Assembly: GCF_037975245.1 (NCBI RefSeq)
Contig: NC_092575.1
Coordinates: 7,723,001 to 7,787,000, forward strand
Reading direction: 5' to 3'
Origin: Apostichopus japonicus
Taxonomy: Eukaryota; Echinodermata; Holothuroidea; Aspidochirotida; Stichopodidae
DNA length: 64,000 nt
The position numbers and the translations under genes were made by a program. This document shows, piece after piece, positions 1 to 15,600 of this stretch. How positions within the stretch are numbered: position 1 is the stretch's first letter; every line of letters begins with the position of its first letter. A model generated the notes under the pieces. That model saw only the letters and a program-made list of their open reading frames with translations, searched no databases and was not told the DNA's origin.

Positions 1-1339
1 ACTAGCCAATCTATGACGCAAGCAAAGTATCAATGCGTTTTGTATAACGCTTTCATGCACGAATGTATGTAGACACACATGTGTACCGTGCGTTTATATC
101 TATACATTTAAACTATAACTTACAGCTTTGTCTGTCCAACGGTAAGTAAGCGCAACTAGCCTATCTATGACGCAAGCAAAGTATCAATGCCCTTTGGTAT
201 AGCGCTTTCATGCACGAATGTCCTATGTATACTCTGTGTACCGTGCCTTTCTATCTATACATTTAAACTATACCACACAGCTTTGTCTGTCCAACGGTAA
301 GTAAGCGCAACTAGCCTATCTATGACGCAAGCAAAGTATCAATGCGCTTTGGTATAACGCTTTCATGCACGAATGTCCTATGTATACACACATGTGTACC
401 GTGCGTTTATATCTATACAATTATACTATACCACACTGCTTTGTCTGTCCAACGGTAAGTAAGCGCAACTAGCCTATCGATGACTCAACCAGAGTATGTA
501 TGCGCTTTGGTATAACGCTTTCATGCACGAATGTATGTATACACTGTGTACCGTGCGTTTATATCTATACATTTAAACTATAACTTACAGCTTTGTCTGT
601 CCAACGGTAAGTAAGCGCAACTAGCCTATCTATGACGCAAGAAAAGTATCAATGCGCTTTGGTATAACACTTTCATGCACGAATGTATGTAGACACACAT
701 GTGTACCGTGCGTTTATATCTATACATTTAAACTATAACTTACAGCTTTGTCTGTTAAACGGTAAGTAAGCGCAACTAGCCTATCTATGACGCAAGCAAA
801 GTATCAATGCGCTTTGGTATAACGCTTTCAAGCACGAATGTCCTATTTATACACACATGTGTACCGTGCGTTTATATCTATACATTTAAACTATACCACA
901 CAGCTTTAACTGTCCAACGGTAAGTAAGCGCAACTAGCCTATCTATGACGCAAGCAAAGTATCAATGCGCTTTGGTATAACGCTTTAATGCACGAATGTA
1001 TGTATACAAACATGTGTACCGTGCGTTTATATCTATACATTTAAACTATAACTTACAGCTTTGTCTGTCCAACGTTAAGTAAGCGCAACTAGCCTATCTA
1101 TGACGCAAGCAAAGTATCAATGCCCTTTGGTATAACGCTTTCATGCACGAATGTCCTATGTATACTCTGTGTACCGTGCCTTTCTATCTATACATTTAAA
1201 CTATACCACACAGCTTTGTCTGTCCAACGTTAAGTAAGCGCAACTAGCCTATCTATGACGCAAGAAAAGTATCAATGCGCTTTGGTATAACACTTTCATG
1301 CACGAATGTATGTAGACACACATGTGTACCGTGCGTTTA

Positions 1340-4300
1340 TATCTATACATTTAAACTATAACTTACAGCTTTGTCTGTCCAACGGTAAGTAAGCGCAACT
1401 AGCCTATCTATGACGCAAGCAAAGTATCAATGCGCTTTGGTATAACGCTTTCAAGCACGAATGTCCTATTTATACACACATGTGTACCGTGCGTTTATAT
1501 CTATACATTTAAACTATACCACACAGCTTTAACTGTCCAACGGTAAGTAAGCGCAACTAGCCTATCTATGACGCAAGAAAAGTATCAATGCGCTTTGGTA
1601 TAACGCTTTAATGCACGAATGTCCTATGTATACACACATGTGTACCGTGCGTTTAAATCTATACATTTAAACTATAACTTACAGCTTTGTCTGTCCAACG
1701 GTAAGTAAGCGCAACTAGCCTAACTATGACGCAAGCAAAGTATCAATGCGCTTTTGGTATAACGCTTTCAAGCACGAATGTCCTATGTATACACTGTGTA
1801 CCGTGCGTTTATATCTATACATTTAAACTATACCACACAGCTTTTTCTGTCCAACGGTAAGTAAGCGCAACTAGCCTATCTATGACGCAAGCAAAGTATC
1901 AATGCGCTTTGGTATAACGCTTTCATGCACGAATGTCCTATGTATACACTGTGTACCGTGCGTTTATATCTATACATTTAAACTATACCACACAGCTTTG
2001 TCTGTCCAACAGTAAGTAAGCGCAACTAGCCTATCTATGACGCAAGCAAAGTATCAATGCGCTTTGATATAACGCTTTCATGCACGAATGTCCTATTTAT
2101 ACACTGTGTACCGTGCGTTTATATCTATACATTTAAACTATACCACACAGCTTTAACTGTCCAACGGTAAGTAAGCGCAACTAGCCTATCTATGACGCAA
2201 GCAAAGTATCAATGCGCTTTGGTATAACGCTTTACTGCACGAATGTCCTATGTATACACACATGTGTACCGTGCGTTCATATCTATACATTTAAACTATA
2301 CAACACAGCTTTGTCTGTCCAACGTTAAGTAAGCGCAGCTAGCCTATCTATGACGCAAGCAAAGTATCAATGCGCTTTGGTATAACGCTTTACTGCACGA
2401 ATGTCCTATGTATACACACATGTGTACCGTGCGTTTATATCTATACATTTAAACTATAACTTACAGCTTTGTCTGTCCAACGGTGAGTAAGCGCAACTAG
2501 CCTATCTATGACGCAAGCAAAGTATCAATGCCCTTTGGTATAACGCTTTCATGCACGAATGTCCTATGTATACTCTGTGTACCGTGCCTTTCTATCTATA
2601 CATTTAAACTATACCACACAGCTTTGTCTGTCCAACGGTAAGTAAGCGCAACTATAGCCTATCTATGACGCAAGCAAAGTGTCAATGTGCTTTGGTATAA
2701 CGCTTTCATGCACGAATGTCCTATGTATACACACATGTGTAACGTGCGTTTATATCTATACAATTTAACTATAACTTACAGCTTTGTCTGTCCAACGGTG
2801 AGTAAGCGCAACTAGCCTATCTATGACGCAAGCAAAGTATCAATGCCCTTTGGTATAACGCTTTCATGCACGAATGTCCTATGTATACTCTGTGTACCGT
2901 GCCTTTCTATCTATACATTTAAAGTATACCACACTGCTTTGTCTGTCCAACGGTAAATAAGCGCAACTAGCCTATCGATGACTCAACCAGAGTATGTATG
3001 CGCTTTGGTATAACGCTTTCATGCACGAATGTATGTATACACTGTGTACCGTGCGTTTATATCTATACATTTAAACTATAACTTACAGCTTTGTCTGTCC
3101 AACGGTAAGTAAGCGCAACTAGCCTATCTATGACATAAGAAAAGTATCAATGCGCTTTGGTATAACACTTTCATGCACGAATGTATGTAGAGACACATGT
3201 GTACCGTGCGTTTATATCTATACATTTAAACTATAACTTACAGCTTTGTCTGTCCAACGGTAAGTAAGCGCAACTAGCCTATCTATGACGCAAGCAAAGT
3301 ATCAATGCGCTTTGGTATAACGCTTTCAAGCACGAATGTCCTATTTATACACTGTGTACCGTGCGTTTATATCTATACATTTAAACTATACCACACAGCT
3401 TTAACTGTCCAACGGTAAGTAAGCGCAACTAGCCTATCTATGACGCAAGCAAAGTATCAATGCGCTTTGGTATAACGCTTTCAAGCACGAATGTCCTATT
3501 TATACACTGTGTACCGTGCGTTTATATCTATACATTTAAACTATACCACACAGCTTTAACTGTCCAACGGTAAGTAAGCGCAACTAGCCTATCTATGACG
3601 CAAGCAAAGTATCAATGCGCTTTGGTATAACGCTTTCAAGCACGAATGTCCTATTTATACACACATGTGTACCGTGCGTTTAAATCTATACATTTAAACT
3701 ATACCACACAGCTTTGTCTGTCCAACGTTAAGTAAGCGCAACTAGCCTATCTATGATGCAAGCAAAGTATCAATGCTCTTTGGTATAACGCTTTCATGCA
3801 CGAATGTATGTATACACACATGTGTACCGTGCGTTTATATCTATACATTTAAACTATAACTTACAGCTTTGTCTGTCCAACGGTAAGTAAGCGCAACTAG
3901 CCTATCTATGACGCAAGCAAAGTATCAATGCCCTTTGGTATAGCGCTTTCATGCACGAATATCCTATGTATACTCTGTGTACCGTGCCTTTCTATCTATA
4001 CATTTAAACTATACCACACAAGTTTGTCTGTCCAACGGTAAGTAAGCGCAACTAGCCTATCTATGACGCAAGCAAAGTATCAATGCGCTTTGGTATAACG
4101 CTTTCATGCACGAATGTCCTATGTATACACACATGTGTACCGTGCGTTTATATCTATACAATTAAACTATACCACACTGCTTTGTCTGTCCAACGGTAAG
4201 TAAGCGCAACTAGCCTATCGATGACTCAACCATAGTATGTATGCGCTTTGGTATAACGCTTTCATGCACGAATGTATGTATACACTGTGTACCGTGCGTT

Positions 4301-7300
4301 TATATCTATACATTTAAACTATAACTTACAGCTTTGTCTGTCCAACGGTAAGTAAGCGCAACTAGCCTATCTATGACGCAAGAAAAGTATCAATGCGCTT
4401 TGGTATAACACTTTCATGCACGAATGTATGTAGACACACATGTGTACCGTGCGTTTATATCTATACATTTAAACTATAACTTACAGCTTTGTCTGTCCAA
4501 CGGTAAGTAAGCGCAACTAGCCTATCTATGACGCAAGCAAAGTATCAATGCGCTTTGGTATAACGCTTTCAAGCACGAATGTCCTATTTATACACACATG
4601 TGTACCGTGCGTTTATATCTATACATTTAAACTATACCACACAGCTTTAACTGTCCAACGGTAAGTAAGCGCAACTAGCCTATCTATGACGCAAGAAAAG
4701 TATCAATGCGCTTTGGTATAACGCTTTCATGCACGAATGTCCTATGTATACACACATGTGTACCGTGCGTTTATATCTATACATTTAAACTATAACTTAC
4801 AGCTTTGTCTGTCCAACGGTAAGTAAGCGCAACTAGCCTATCTATGACGCAAGCAAAGTATCAATGCGCTTTGGTATAACGCTTTCAAGCACGAATGTCC
4901 TATTTATACACTGTGTACCGTGCGTTTATATCTATACATTTAAACTATACCACACAGCTTTAACTGTCCAACGGTAAGTAAGCGCAACTAGCCTATCTAT
5001 GACGCAAGCAAAGTATCAATGCGCTTTGGTATAACGCTTTAATGCACGAATGTCCTATGTATACACACATGTGTACATTGCGTTTATATCCATACATCTA
5101 AACTATACCACACAGCTTTGTCTGTCCAACGTTAAGTAAGCGCAACTAGCCTATATATGATGCAAGCAAAGTATCAATGCGCTTTGGTATAACGCTTTCA
5201 TGCACGAATGTATGTATACACACATGTGTACCGTGCGTTTATATCTATACATTTAAACTATAACTTACAGCTTTGTCTGTCCAACGGTAAGTAAGCGCAA
5301 CTAGCCTATCTATGACGCAAGCAAAGTATCAATGCCCTTTGGTATAGCGCTTTCATGCACGAATGTCCTATGTATACTCTGTGTACCGTGCCTTTCTATC
5401 TATACATTTAAACTATACCACACAGCTTTGTCTGTCCAACGGTAAGTAAGCGCAACTAGCCTATCTATGACGCAGGCAAAGTATCAATGCGCTTTGGTAT
5501 AACGCTTTCATGCACGAATGTCCTATGTATACACACATGTGTAACGTGCGTTTATATCTATACAATTAAACTTTACCATACTGCTTTGTCTGTCCAACGT
5601 TAAGTAAGCGCAACTAGCCTATCTATGACGCAAGAAAAGTATCAATGCGCTTTGGTATAACACTTTCACGCACGAATGTATGTAGACACACATGTGTACC
5701 GTGCGTTTATATCTATACATTTAAACTATAACTTACAGCTTTGTCTGTCCAACGGTAAGTAAGCGCAACTAGCCTATCTATGACGCAAGCAAAGTATCAA
5801 TGCGCTTTGGTATAACGCTTTCAAGCACGAATGTCCTATTTATACACACATGTGTACATTGCGTTTATATCTATACATTTAAACTATACCACACAGCTTT
5901 AACTGTCCAACGGTAAGTAAGCGCAACTAGCCTATATATGACGCAAGAAAAGTATCAATGCGCTTTGGTATAACGCTTTCATGCACGAATGTCCTATGTA
6001 TACACACATGTGTACCGTGCGTTTATATCTATACATTTAAACTATAACTTACAGCTTTGTCTGTCCAACGGTAAGTAAGCGCAACTAGCCTATCTATGAC
6101 GCAAGCAAAGTATCAATGCGCTTTGGTATAACGCTTTCAAGCACGAATGTCCTATTTATACACACATGTGTACCGTGCGTTTATATCTATACATTTAAAC
6201 TATACCACACAGCTTTAACTGTCCAACGGTAAGTAAGCGCAACTAGCCTATCTATGACGCAAGAAAAGTATCAATGCGCTTTGGTATAACGCTTTAATGC
6301 ACGAATGTCCTATGTATACACACATGTGTACCGTGCGTTTAAATCTATACATTTAAACTATAACTTACAGCTTTGTCTGTCCAACGGTAAGTAAGCGCAA
6401 CTAGCCTAACTATGACGCAAGCAAAGTATCAATGCGCTTTTGGTATAACGCTTTCAAGCACGAATGTCCTATGTATACACTGTGTACCGTGCGTTTATAT
6501 CTATACATTTAAACTATACCACACAGCTTTTTCTGTCCAACGGTAAGTAAGCGCAACTAGCCTATCTATGACGCAAGCAAAGTATCAATGCGCTTTGGTA
6601 TAACGCTTTCATGCACGAATGTCCTATGTATACACTGTGTACCGTGCGTTTATATCTATACATTTAAACTATACCACACAGCTTTGTCTGTCCAACAGTA
6701 AGTAAGCGCAACTAGCCTATCTATGACGCAAGCAAAGTATCAATGCGCTTTGATATAACGCTTTCATGCACGAATGTCCTATTTATACACTGTGTACCGT
6801 GCGTTTATATCTATACATTTAAACTATACCACACAGCTTTAACTGTCCAACGGTAAGTAAGCGCAACTAGCCTATCTATGACGCAAGCAAAGTATCAATG
6901 CGCTTTGGTATAACGCTTTACTGCACGAATGTCCTATGTATACACACATGTGTACCGTGCGTTCATATCTATACATTTAAACTATACAACACAGCTTTGT
7001 CTGTCCAACGTTAAGTAAGCGCAGCTAGCCTATCTATGACGCAAGCAAAGTATCAATGCGCTTTGGTATAACGCTTTACTGCACGAATGTCCTATGTATA
7101 CACACATGTGTACCGTGCGTTTATATCTATACATTTAAACTATAACTTACAGCTTTGTCTGTCCAACGGTGAGTAAGCGCAACTAGCCTATCTATGACGC
7201 AAGCAAAGTATCAATGCCCTTTGGTATAACGCTTTCATGCACGAATGTCCTATGTATACTCTGTGCACCGTGCCTTTCTATCTATACATTTAAACTATAC

Positions 7301-10300
7301 CACACAGCTTTGTCTGTCCAACGGTAAGTAAGCGCAACTATAGCCTATCTATGACGCAAGCAAAGTGTCAATGTGCTTTGGTATAACGCTTTCATGCACG
7401 AATGTCCTATGTATACACACATGTGTAACGTGCGTTTATATCTATACAATTTAACTATAACTTACAGCTTTGTCTGTCCAACGGTGAGTAAGCGCAACTA
7501 GCCTATCTATGACGCAAGCAAAGTATCAATGCCCTTTGGTATAACGCTTTCATGCACGAATGTCCTATGTATACTCTGTGTACCGTGCCTTTCTATCTAT
7601 ACATTTAAAGTATACCACACTGCTTTGTCTGTCCAACGGTAAATAAGCGCAACTAGCCTATCGATGACTCAACCAGAGTATGTATGCGCTTTGGTATAAC
7701 GCTTTCATGCACGAATGTATGTATACACTGTGTACCGTGCGTTTATATCTATACATTTAAACTATAACTTACAGCTTTGTCTGTCCAACGGTAAGTAAGC
7801 GCAACTAGCCTATCTATGACATAAGAAAAGTATCAATGCGCTTTGGTATAACACTTTCATGCACGAATGTATGTAGAGACACATGTGTACCGTGCGTTTA
7901 TATCTATACATTTAAACTATAACTTACAGCTTTGTCTGTCCAACGGTAAGTAAGCGCAACTAGCCTATCTATGACGCAAGCAAAGTATCAATGCGCTTTG
8001 GTATAACGCTTTCAAGCACGAATGTCCTATTTATACACTGTGTACCGTGCGTTTATATCTATACATTTAAACTATACCACACAGCTTTAACTGTCCAACG
8101 GTAAGTAAGCGCAACTAGCCTATCTATGACGCAAGCAAAGTATCAATGCGCTTTGGTATAACGCTTTCAAGCACGAATGTCCTATTTATACACTGTGTAC
8201 CGTGCGTTTATATCTATACATTTAAACTATACCACACAGCTTTAACTGTCCAACGGTAAGTAAGCGCAACTAGCCTATCTATGACGCAAGCAAAGTATCA
8301 ATGCGCTTTGGTATAACGCTTTCAAGCACGAATGTCCTATTTATACACACATGTGTACCGTGCGTTTAAATCTATACATTTAAACTATACCACACAGCTT
8401 TGTCTGTCCAACGTTAAGTAAGCGCAACTAGCCTATCTATGATGCAAGCAAAGTATCAATGCTCTTTGGTATAACGCTTTCATGCACGAATGTATGTATA
8501 CACACATGTGTACCGTGCGTTTATATCTATACATTTAAACTATAACTTACAGCTTTGTCTGTCCAACGGTAAGTAAGCGCAACTAGCCTATCTATGACGC
8601 AAGCAAAGTATCAATGCCCTTTGGTATAGCGCTTTCATGCACGAATATCCTATGTATACTCTGTGTACCGTGCCTTTCTATCTATACATTTAAACTATAC
8701 CACACAAGTTTGTCTGTCCAACGGTAAGTAAGCGCAACTAGCCTATCTATGACGCAAGCAAAGTATCAATGCGCTTTGGTATAACGCTTTCATGCACGAA
8801 TGTCCTATGTATACACACATGTGTACCGTGCGTTTATATCTATACAATTAAACTATACCACACTGCTTTGTCTGTCCAACGGTAAGTAAGCGCAACTAGC
8901 CTATCGATGACTCAACCATAGTATGTATGCGCTTTGGTATAACGCTTTCATGCACGAATGTATGTATACACTGTGTACCGTGCGTTTATATCTATACATT
9001 TAAACTATAACTTACAGCTTTGTCTGTCCAACGGTAAGTAAGCGCAACTAGCCTATCTATGACGCAAGAAAAGTATCAATGCGCTTTGGTATAACACTTT
9101 CATGCACGAATGTATGTAGACACACATGTGTACCGTGCGTTTATATCTATACATTTAAACTATAACTTACAGCTTTGTCTGTCCAACGGTAAGTAAGCGC
9201 AACTAGCCTATCTATGACGCAAGCAAAGTATCAATGCGCTTTGGTATAACGCTTTCAAGCACGAATGTCCTATTTATACACACATGTGTACCGTGCGTTT
9301 ATATCTATACATTTAAACTATACCACACAGCTTTAACTGTCCAACGGTAAGTAAGCGCAACTAGCCTATCTATGACGCAAGAAAAGTATCAATGCGCTTT
9401 GGTATAACGCTTTCATGCACGAATGTCCTATGTATACACACATGTGTACCGTGCGTTTATATCTATACATTTAAACTATAACTTACAGCTTTGTCTGTCC
9501 AACGGTAAGTAAGCGCAACTAGCCTATCTATGACGCAAGCAAAGTATCAATGCGCTTTGGTATAACGCTTTCAAGCACGAATGTCCTATTTATACACTGT
9601 GTACCGTGCGTTTATATCTATACATTTAAACTATACCACACAGCTTTAACTGTCCAACGGTAAGTAAGCGCAACTAGCCTATCTATGACGCAAGCAAAGT
9701 ATCAATGCGCTTTGGTATAACGCTTTAATGCACGAATGTCCTATGTATACACACATGTGTACATTGCGTTTATATCCATACATCTAAACTATACCACACA
9801 GCTTTGTCTGTCCAACGTTAAGTAAGCGCAACTAGCCTATATATGATGCAAGCAAAGTATCAATGCGCTTTGGTATAACGCTTTCATGCACGAATGTATG
9901 TATACACACATGTGTACCGTGCGTTTATATCTATACATTTAAACTATAACTTACAGCTTTGTCTGTCCAACGGTAAGTAAGCGCAACTAGCCTATCTATG
10001 ACGCAAGCAAAGTATCAATGCCCTTTGGTATAGCGCTTTCATGCACGAATGTCCTATGTATACTCTGTGTACCGTGCCTTTCTATCTATACATTTAAACT
10101 ATACCACACAGCTTTGTCTGTCCAACGGTAAGTAAGCGCAACTAGCCTATCTATGACGCAGGCAAAGTATCAATGCGCTTTGGTATAACGCTTTCATGCA
10201 CGAATGTCCTATGTATACACACATGTGTAACGTGCGTTTATATCTATACAATTAAACTTTACCATACTGCTTTGTCTGTCCAACGTTAAGTAAGCGCAAC

Positions 10301-10840
10301 TAGCCTATCTATGACGCAAGAAAAGTATCAATGCGCTTTGGTATAACACTTTCACGCACGAATGTATGTAGACACACATGTGTACCGTGCGTTTATATCT
10401 ATACATTTAAACTATAACTTACAGCTTTGTCTGTCCAACGGTAAGTAAGCGCAACTAGCCTATCTATGACGCAAGCAAAGTATCAATGCGCTTTGGTATA
10501 ACGCTTTCAAGCACGAATGTCCTATTTATACACACATGTGTACATTGCGTTTATATCTATACATTTAAACTATACCACACAGCTTTAACTGTCCAACGGT
10601 AAGTAAGCGCAACTAGCCTATATATGACGCAAGAAAAGTATCAATGCGCTTTGGTATAACGCTTTCATGCACGAATGTCCTATGTATACACACATGTGTA
10701 CCGTGCGTTTATATCTATACATTTAAACTATAACTTACAGCTTTGTCTGTCCAACGGTAAGTAAGCGCAACTAGCCTATCTATGACGCAAGCAAAGTATC
10801 AATGCGCTTTGGTATAACGCTTTCAAGCACGAATGTCCTA
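1340..10840. repeat. Higher-order duplication, lag 4686 bp (about 30 monomers)
   Basis: Rare monomer variants recur exactly 4686 bp apart: the extra T in GCGCTTTTGG (1741 line and 6427), GTTTAAATC (1651 and 6337), CACGAATATCC (3955 and 8641), ACATTGCG (5075 and 9761) and TTCACGCAC (5665 and 10351). Between about 1340 and 6150 nearly every base matches its partner; one visible difference is TGTGTACC near 2578 against TGTGCACC near 7264. The copies are therefore recent. The edges are judged by where variants stop matching and may be off by about one monomer. Confidence 0.93.
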
Positions 10841-11890
10841 TTTATACACTGTGTACCGTGCGTTTATATCTATACATTTAAACTATACCACACAGCTTTA
10901 ACTGTCCAACGGTAAGTAAGCGCAACTAGCCTATCTATGACGCAAGCAAAGTATCAATGCGCTTTGGTATAACGCTTTAATGCACGAATGTCCTATGTAT
11001 ACACACATGTGTACATTGCGTTTATATCCATACATCTAAACTATACCACACAGCTTTGTCTGTCCAACGTTAAGTAAGCGCAACTAGCCTATATATGATG
11101 CAAGCAAAGTATCAATGCGCTTTGGTATAACGCTTTCATGCACGAATGTATGTATACACACATGTGTACCGTGCGTTTATATCTATACATTTAAACTATA
11201 ACTTACAGCTTTGTCTGTCCAACGGTAAGTAAGCGCAACTAGCCTATCTATGACGCAAGCAAAGTATCAATGCCCTTTGGTATAGCGCTTTCATGCACGA
11301 ATGTCCTATGTATACTCTGTGTACCGTGCCTTTCTATCTATACATTTAAACTATACCACACAGCTTTGTCTGTCCAACGGTAAGTAAGCGCAACTAGCCT
11401 ATCTATGACGCAGGCAAAGTATCAATGCGCTTTGGTATAACGCTTTCATGCACGAATGTCCTATGTATACACACATGTGTAACGTGCGTTTATATCTATA
11501 CAATTAAACTTTACCATACTGCTTTGTCTGTCCAACGTTAAGTAAGCGCAACTAGCCTATCTATGACGCAAGAAAAGTATCAATGCGCTTTGGTATAACA
11601 CTTTCACGCACGAATGTATGTAGACACACATGTGTACCGTGCGTTTATATCTATACATTTAAACTATAACTTACAGCTTTGTCTGTCCAACGGTAAGTAA
11701 GCGCAACTAGCCTATCTATGACGCAAGCAAAGTATCAATGCGCTTTGGTATAACGCTTTCAAGCACGAATGTCCTATTTATACACACATGTGTACATTGC
11801 GTTTATATCTATACATTTAAACTATACCACACAGCTTTAACTGTCCAACGGTAAGTAAGCGCAACTAGCCTATATATGACGCAAGAAAAG
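9488..11890. repeat. Nested higher-order duplication, lag 1252 bp (8 monomers)
   Basis: The marker ACATTGCG at 9761 recurs at 11013, and TTCACGCAC at 10351 recurs at 11603, both 1252 bp apart. The matched stretch begins near 9488/10740 and ends near 11890, where CTTTCATGC is replaced by CTTTAATGC. The duplicated segment lies at the end of the second 4686-bp copy, so this event came after that one. Confidence 0.9.
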
Positions 11891-12699
11891 TATCAATGCG
11901 CTTTGGTATAACGCTTTAATGCACGAATGTCCTATGTATACACACATGTGTACCGTGCGTTTATATCTATACATTTAAACTATAACTTACAGCTTTGTCT
12001 GTCCAACGGTAAGTAAGCGCAACTAGCCTAACTATGACGCAAGCAAAGTATCAATGCGCTTTGGTATAACGCTTTCAAGCACGAATGTCCTATGTATACA
12101 CTGTGTACCGTGCGTTTATATCTATACATTTAAACTATACCACACAGCTTTTTCTGTCCAACGGTAAGTAAGCGCAACTAGCCTATCTATGACGCAAGCA
12201 AAGTATCAATGCGCTTTGGTATAACGCTTTCATGCACGTATGTCCTATGTATACACTGTGTACCGTGCGTTTATATCTATACATTTAAATTATAACTTAC
12301 AGCTTTGTCTGTCCAACGTTAAGTAAGCGCAACTAGCCTATCTATGATGCAAGCAAAGTATCAATGCGCTTTGGTATAACGCTTTCATGCACGAATGTAT
12401 GTATACACACATGTGTACCGTGCGTTTATATCTATACATTTAAACTATAACTTACAGCTTTGTCTGTCCAACGGTAAGTAAGCGCAACTAGCCTATCTAT
12501 GACGCAAGCAAAGTATCAATGCCCTTTGGTATAACGCTTTCATGCACGAATGTCCTATGTATACTCTGTGTACCGTGCCTTTCTATCTATACATTTAAAC
12601 TATACCACACAGCTTTGTCTGTCCAACGGTAAGTAAGCGCAACTAGCCTATCTATGACGCAAGCAAAGTATCAATGCGCTTTGGTATAACGCTTTCATG

Positions 12700-15600
12700 C
12701 ACGAATGTCCTATGTATACACACATGTGTACCGTACGTTTATATCTATACAATTAAACTATACCACACTGCTTTGTCTGTCCAACGGTAAGTAAGCGCAA
12801 CTAGTCTATCGATGACTCAACCATAGTATGTATGCGCTTTGGTATAACGCTTTCATGCACGAATGTATGTATACACTGTGTACCGTGCGTTTATATCTAT
12901 ACATTTAAACTATAACTTACAGCTTTGTCTGTCCAACGGTAAGTAAGCGCAACTATCCTATCTATGACGCAAGAAAAGTATCAATGCGCTTTGGTATAAC
13001 ACTTTCATGCACGAATGTATGTAGACACACATGTGTACCGTGCGTTTATATCTATACAGTTAAACTATAACTTACAGCTTTGTCTGTCCAACGGTAAGTA
13101 AGCGCAACTAGCCTATCTATGACGCAAGCAAAGTATCAATGCGCTTTGGTATAACGCTTTCAAGCACGAATGTCCTATTTATACACACATGTGTACCGTG
13201 CGTTTATATCTATACATTTAAACTATACCACACAGCTTTAACTGTCCAACGGTAAGTAAGCGCAACTAGCCTATCTATGACGCAAGAAAAGTATCAATGC
13301 CCTTTGGTATAACGCTTTCATGCACGAATGTCCTATGTATACACACATGTGTACCGTTCGTTTATATCTATACAATTAAACTATACCACACTGCTTTGTC
13401 TGTCCAACGGTAAGTAAGCGCAACTAGCCTATCTATGACGCAAGAAAAGTATCAATGCGCTTTGGTATAACACTTTCATGCACGAATGTATGTAGACACA
13501 CATGTGTACCGTGCGTTTATATCTATACATTTAAACTATAACTTACAGCTTTGTCTGTCCAACGGTGAGTAAGCGCAACTAGCCTATCTATGACGCAAGC
13601 AAAGTATCAATGCGCTTTGGTATAACGCTTTCAAGCACGAATGCCCTATTTATACACTGTGTACCGTGCGTTTATATCTATACATTTAAACTATACCACA
13701 CAGCTTTAACTGTCCAACGGTAAGTAAGCGCAACTAGCCTATCTATGACGCAAGCAAGGTATCAATGCGCTTTGGTATAACGCTTTAATGCACGAATGTC
13801 CTATGTATACACACATGTGTACCGTGCGTTTATATCTATACAATTAAACTATACCACACTGCTTTGTCTGTCCAACGGTAAGTAAGCGCAACTAGCCTAT
13901 CGATGACTCAACCAGAGTATGTATGCGCTTTGGTATAACGCTTTCATGCACGAATGTATGTATACACTGTGTACCGTGCGTTTATATCTATACATTTAAA
14001 CTATAACTTACAGCTTTGTCTGTCTAACGGTAAGTAAGCGCAACTAGCCTATCTATGACGCAAGAAAAGTATCAATGCGCTTTGGTATAACACTTTCATG
14101 CACGAATGTATGTAGACACACATGTGTACCGTGCGTTTAAATCTATACATTTCAACTATAACTTACAGCTTTGTCTGTCCAACGGTAAGTAAGCGCAACT
14201 AGCCTAACTATGACGCAAGCAAAGTATCAATGCGCTTTGGTATAACGCTTTCAAGCACGAATGTCCTATGTATACACTGTGTACCGTGCGTTTATATCTA
14301 TACATTTAAACTATACCACACAGCTTTTTCTGTCCAACGGTAAGTAAGCGCAACTAGCCTATCTATGACGCAAGCAAAGTATCAATGCGCTTTGGTATAA
14401 CGCTTTCATGCACGTATGTCCTATGTATACACTGTGTACCGTGCGTTTATATCTATACATTTAAATTATAACTTACAGCTTTGTCTGTCCAACGTTAAGT
14501 AAGCGCAACTAGCCTATCTATGATGCAAGCAAAGTATCAATGCGCTTTGGTATAACGCTTTCATGCACGAATGTATGTATACACACATGTGTACCGTACG
14601 TTTATATCTATACAATTAAACTATACCACACTGCTTTGTCTGTCCAACGGTAAGTAAGCGCAACTAGTCTATCGATGACTCAACCATAGTATGTATGCGC
14701 TTTGGTATAACGCTTTCATGCACGAATGTATGTATACACTGTGTACCGTGCGTTTATATCTACACATTTAAACTATAACTTACAGCTTTGTCTGTCCAAC
14801 GGTAAGTAAGCGCAACTAGCCTATCTATGACGCAAGAAAAGTATCAATGCGCTTTGGTATAACACTTTCATGCACGAATGTATGTAGACACACATGTGTA
14901 CCGTGCGTTTATATCTATACAGTTAAACTATAACTTACAGCTTTGTCTGTCCAACGGTAAGTAAGCGCAACTAGCCTATCTATGACGCAAGCAAAGTATC
15001 AATGCGCTTTGGTATAACGCTTTCAAGCACGAATGTCCTATTTATACACACATGTGTACCGTGCGTTTATATCTATACATTTAAACTATACCACACAGCT
15101 TTAACTGTCCAACGGTAAGTAAGCGCAACTAGCCTATCTATGACGCAAGAAAAGTATCAATGCCCTTTGGTATAACGCTTTCATGCACGAATGTCCTATG
15201 TATACACACATGTGTACCGTTCGTTTATATCTATACAATTAAACTATACCACACTGCTTTGTCTGTCCAACGGTAAGTAAGCGCAACTAGCCTATCTATG
15301 ACGCAAGAAAAGTATCAATGCGCTTTGGTATAACACTTTCATGCACGAATGTATGTAGACACACATGTGTACCGTGCGTTTATATCTATACATTTAAACT
15401 ATAACTTACAGCTTTGTCTGTCCAACGGTAAGTAAGCGCAACTAGCCTATCTATGACGCAAGCGAAGTATCAATGCGCTTTGGTATAACGCTTTCAAGCA
15501 CGAATGTCCTATTTATACACACATGTGTACCGTGCGTTTATATCTATACATTTAAACTATACCACACAGCTTTAACTGTCCAACGGTAAGTAAGCGCAAC

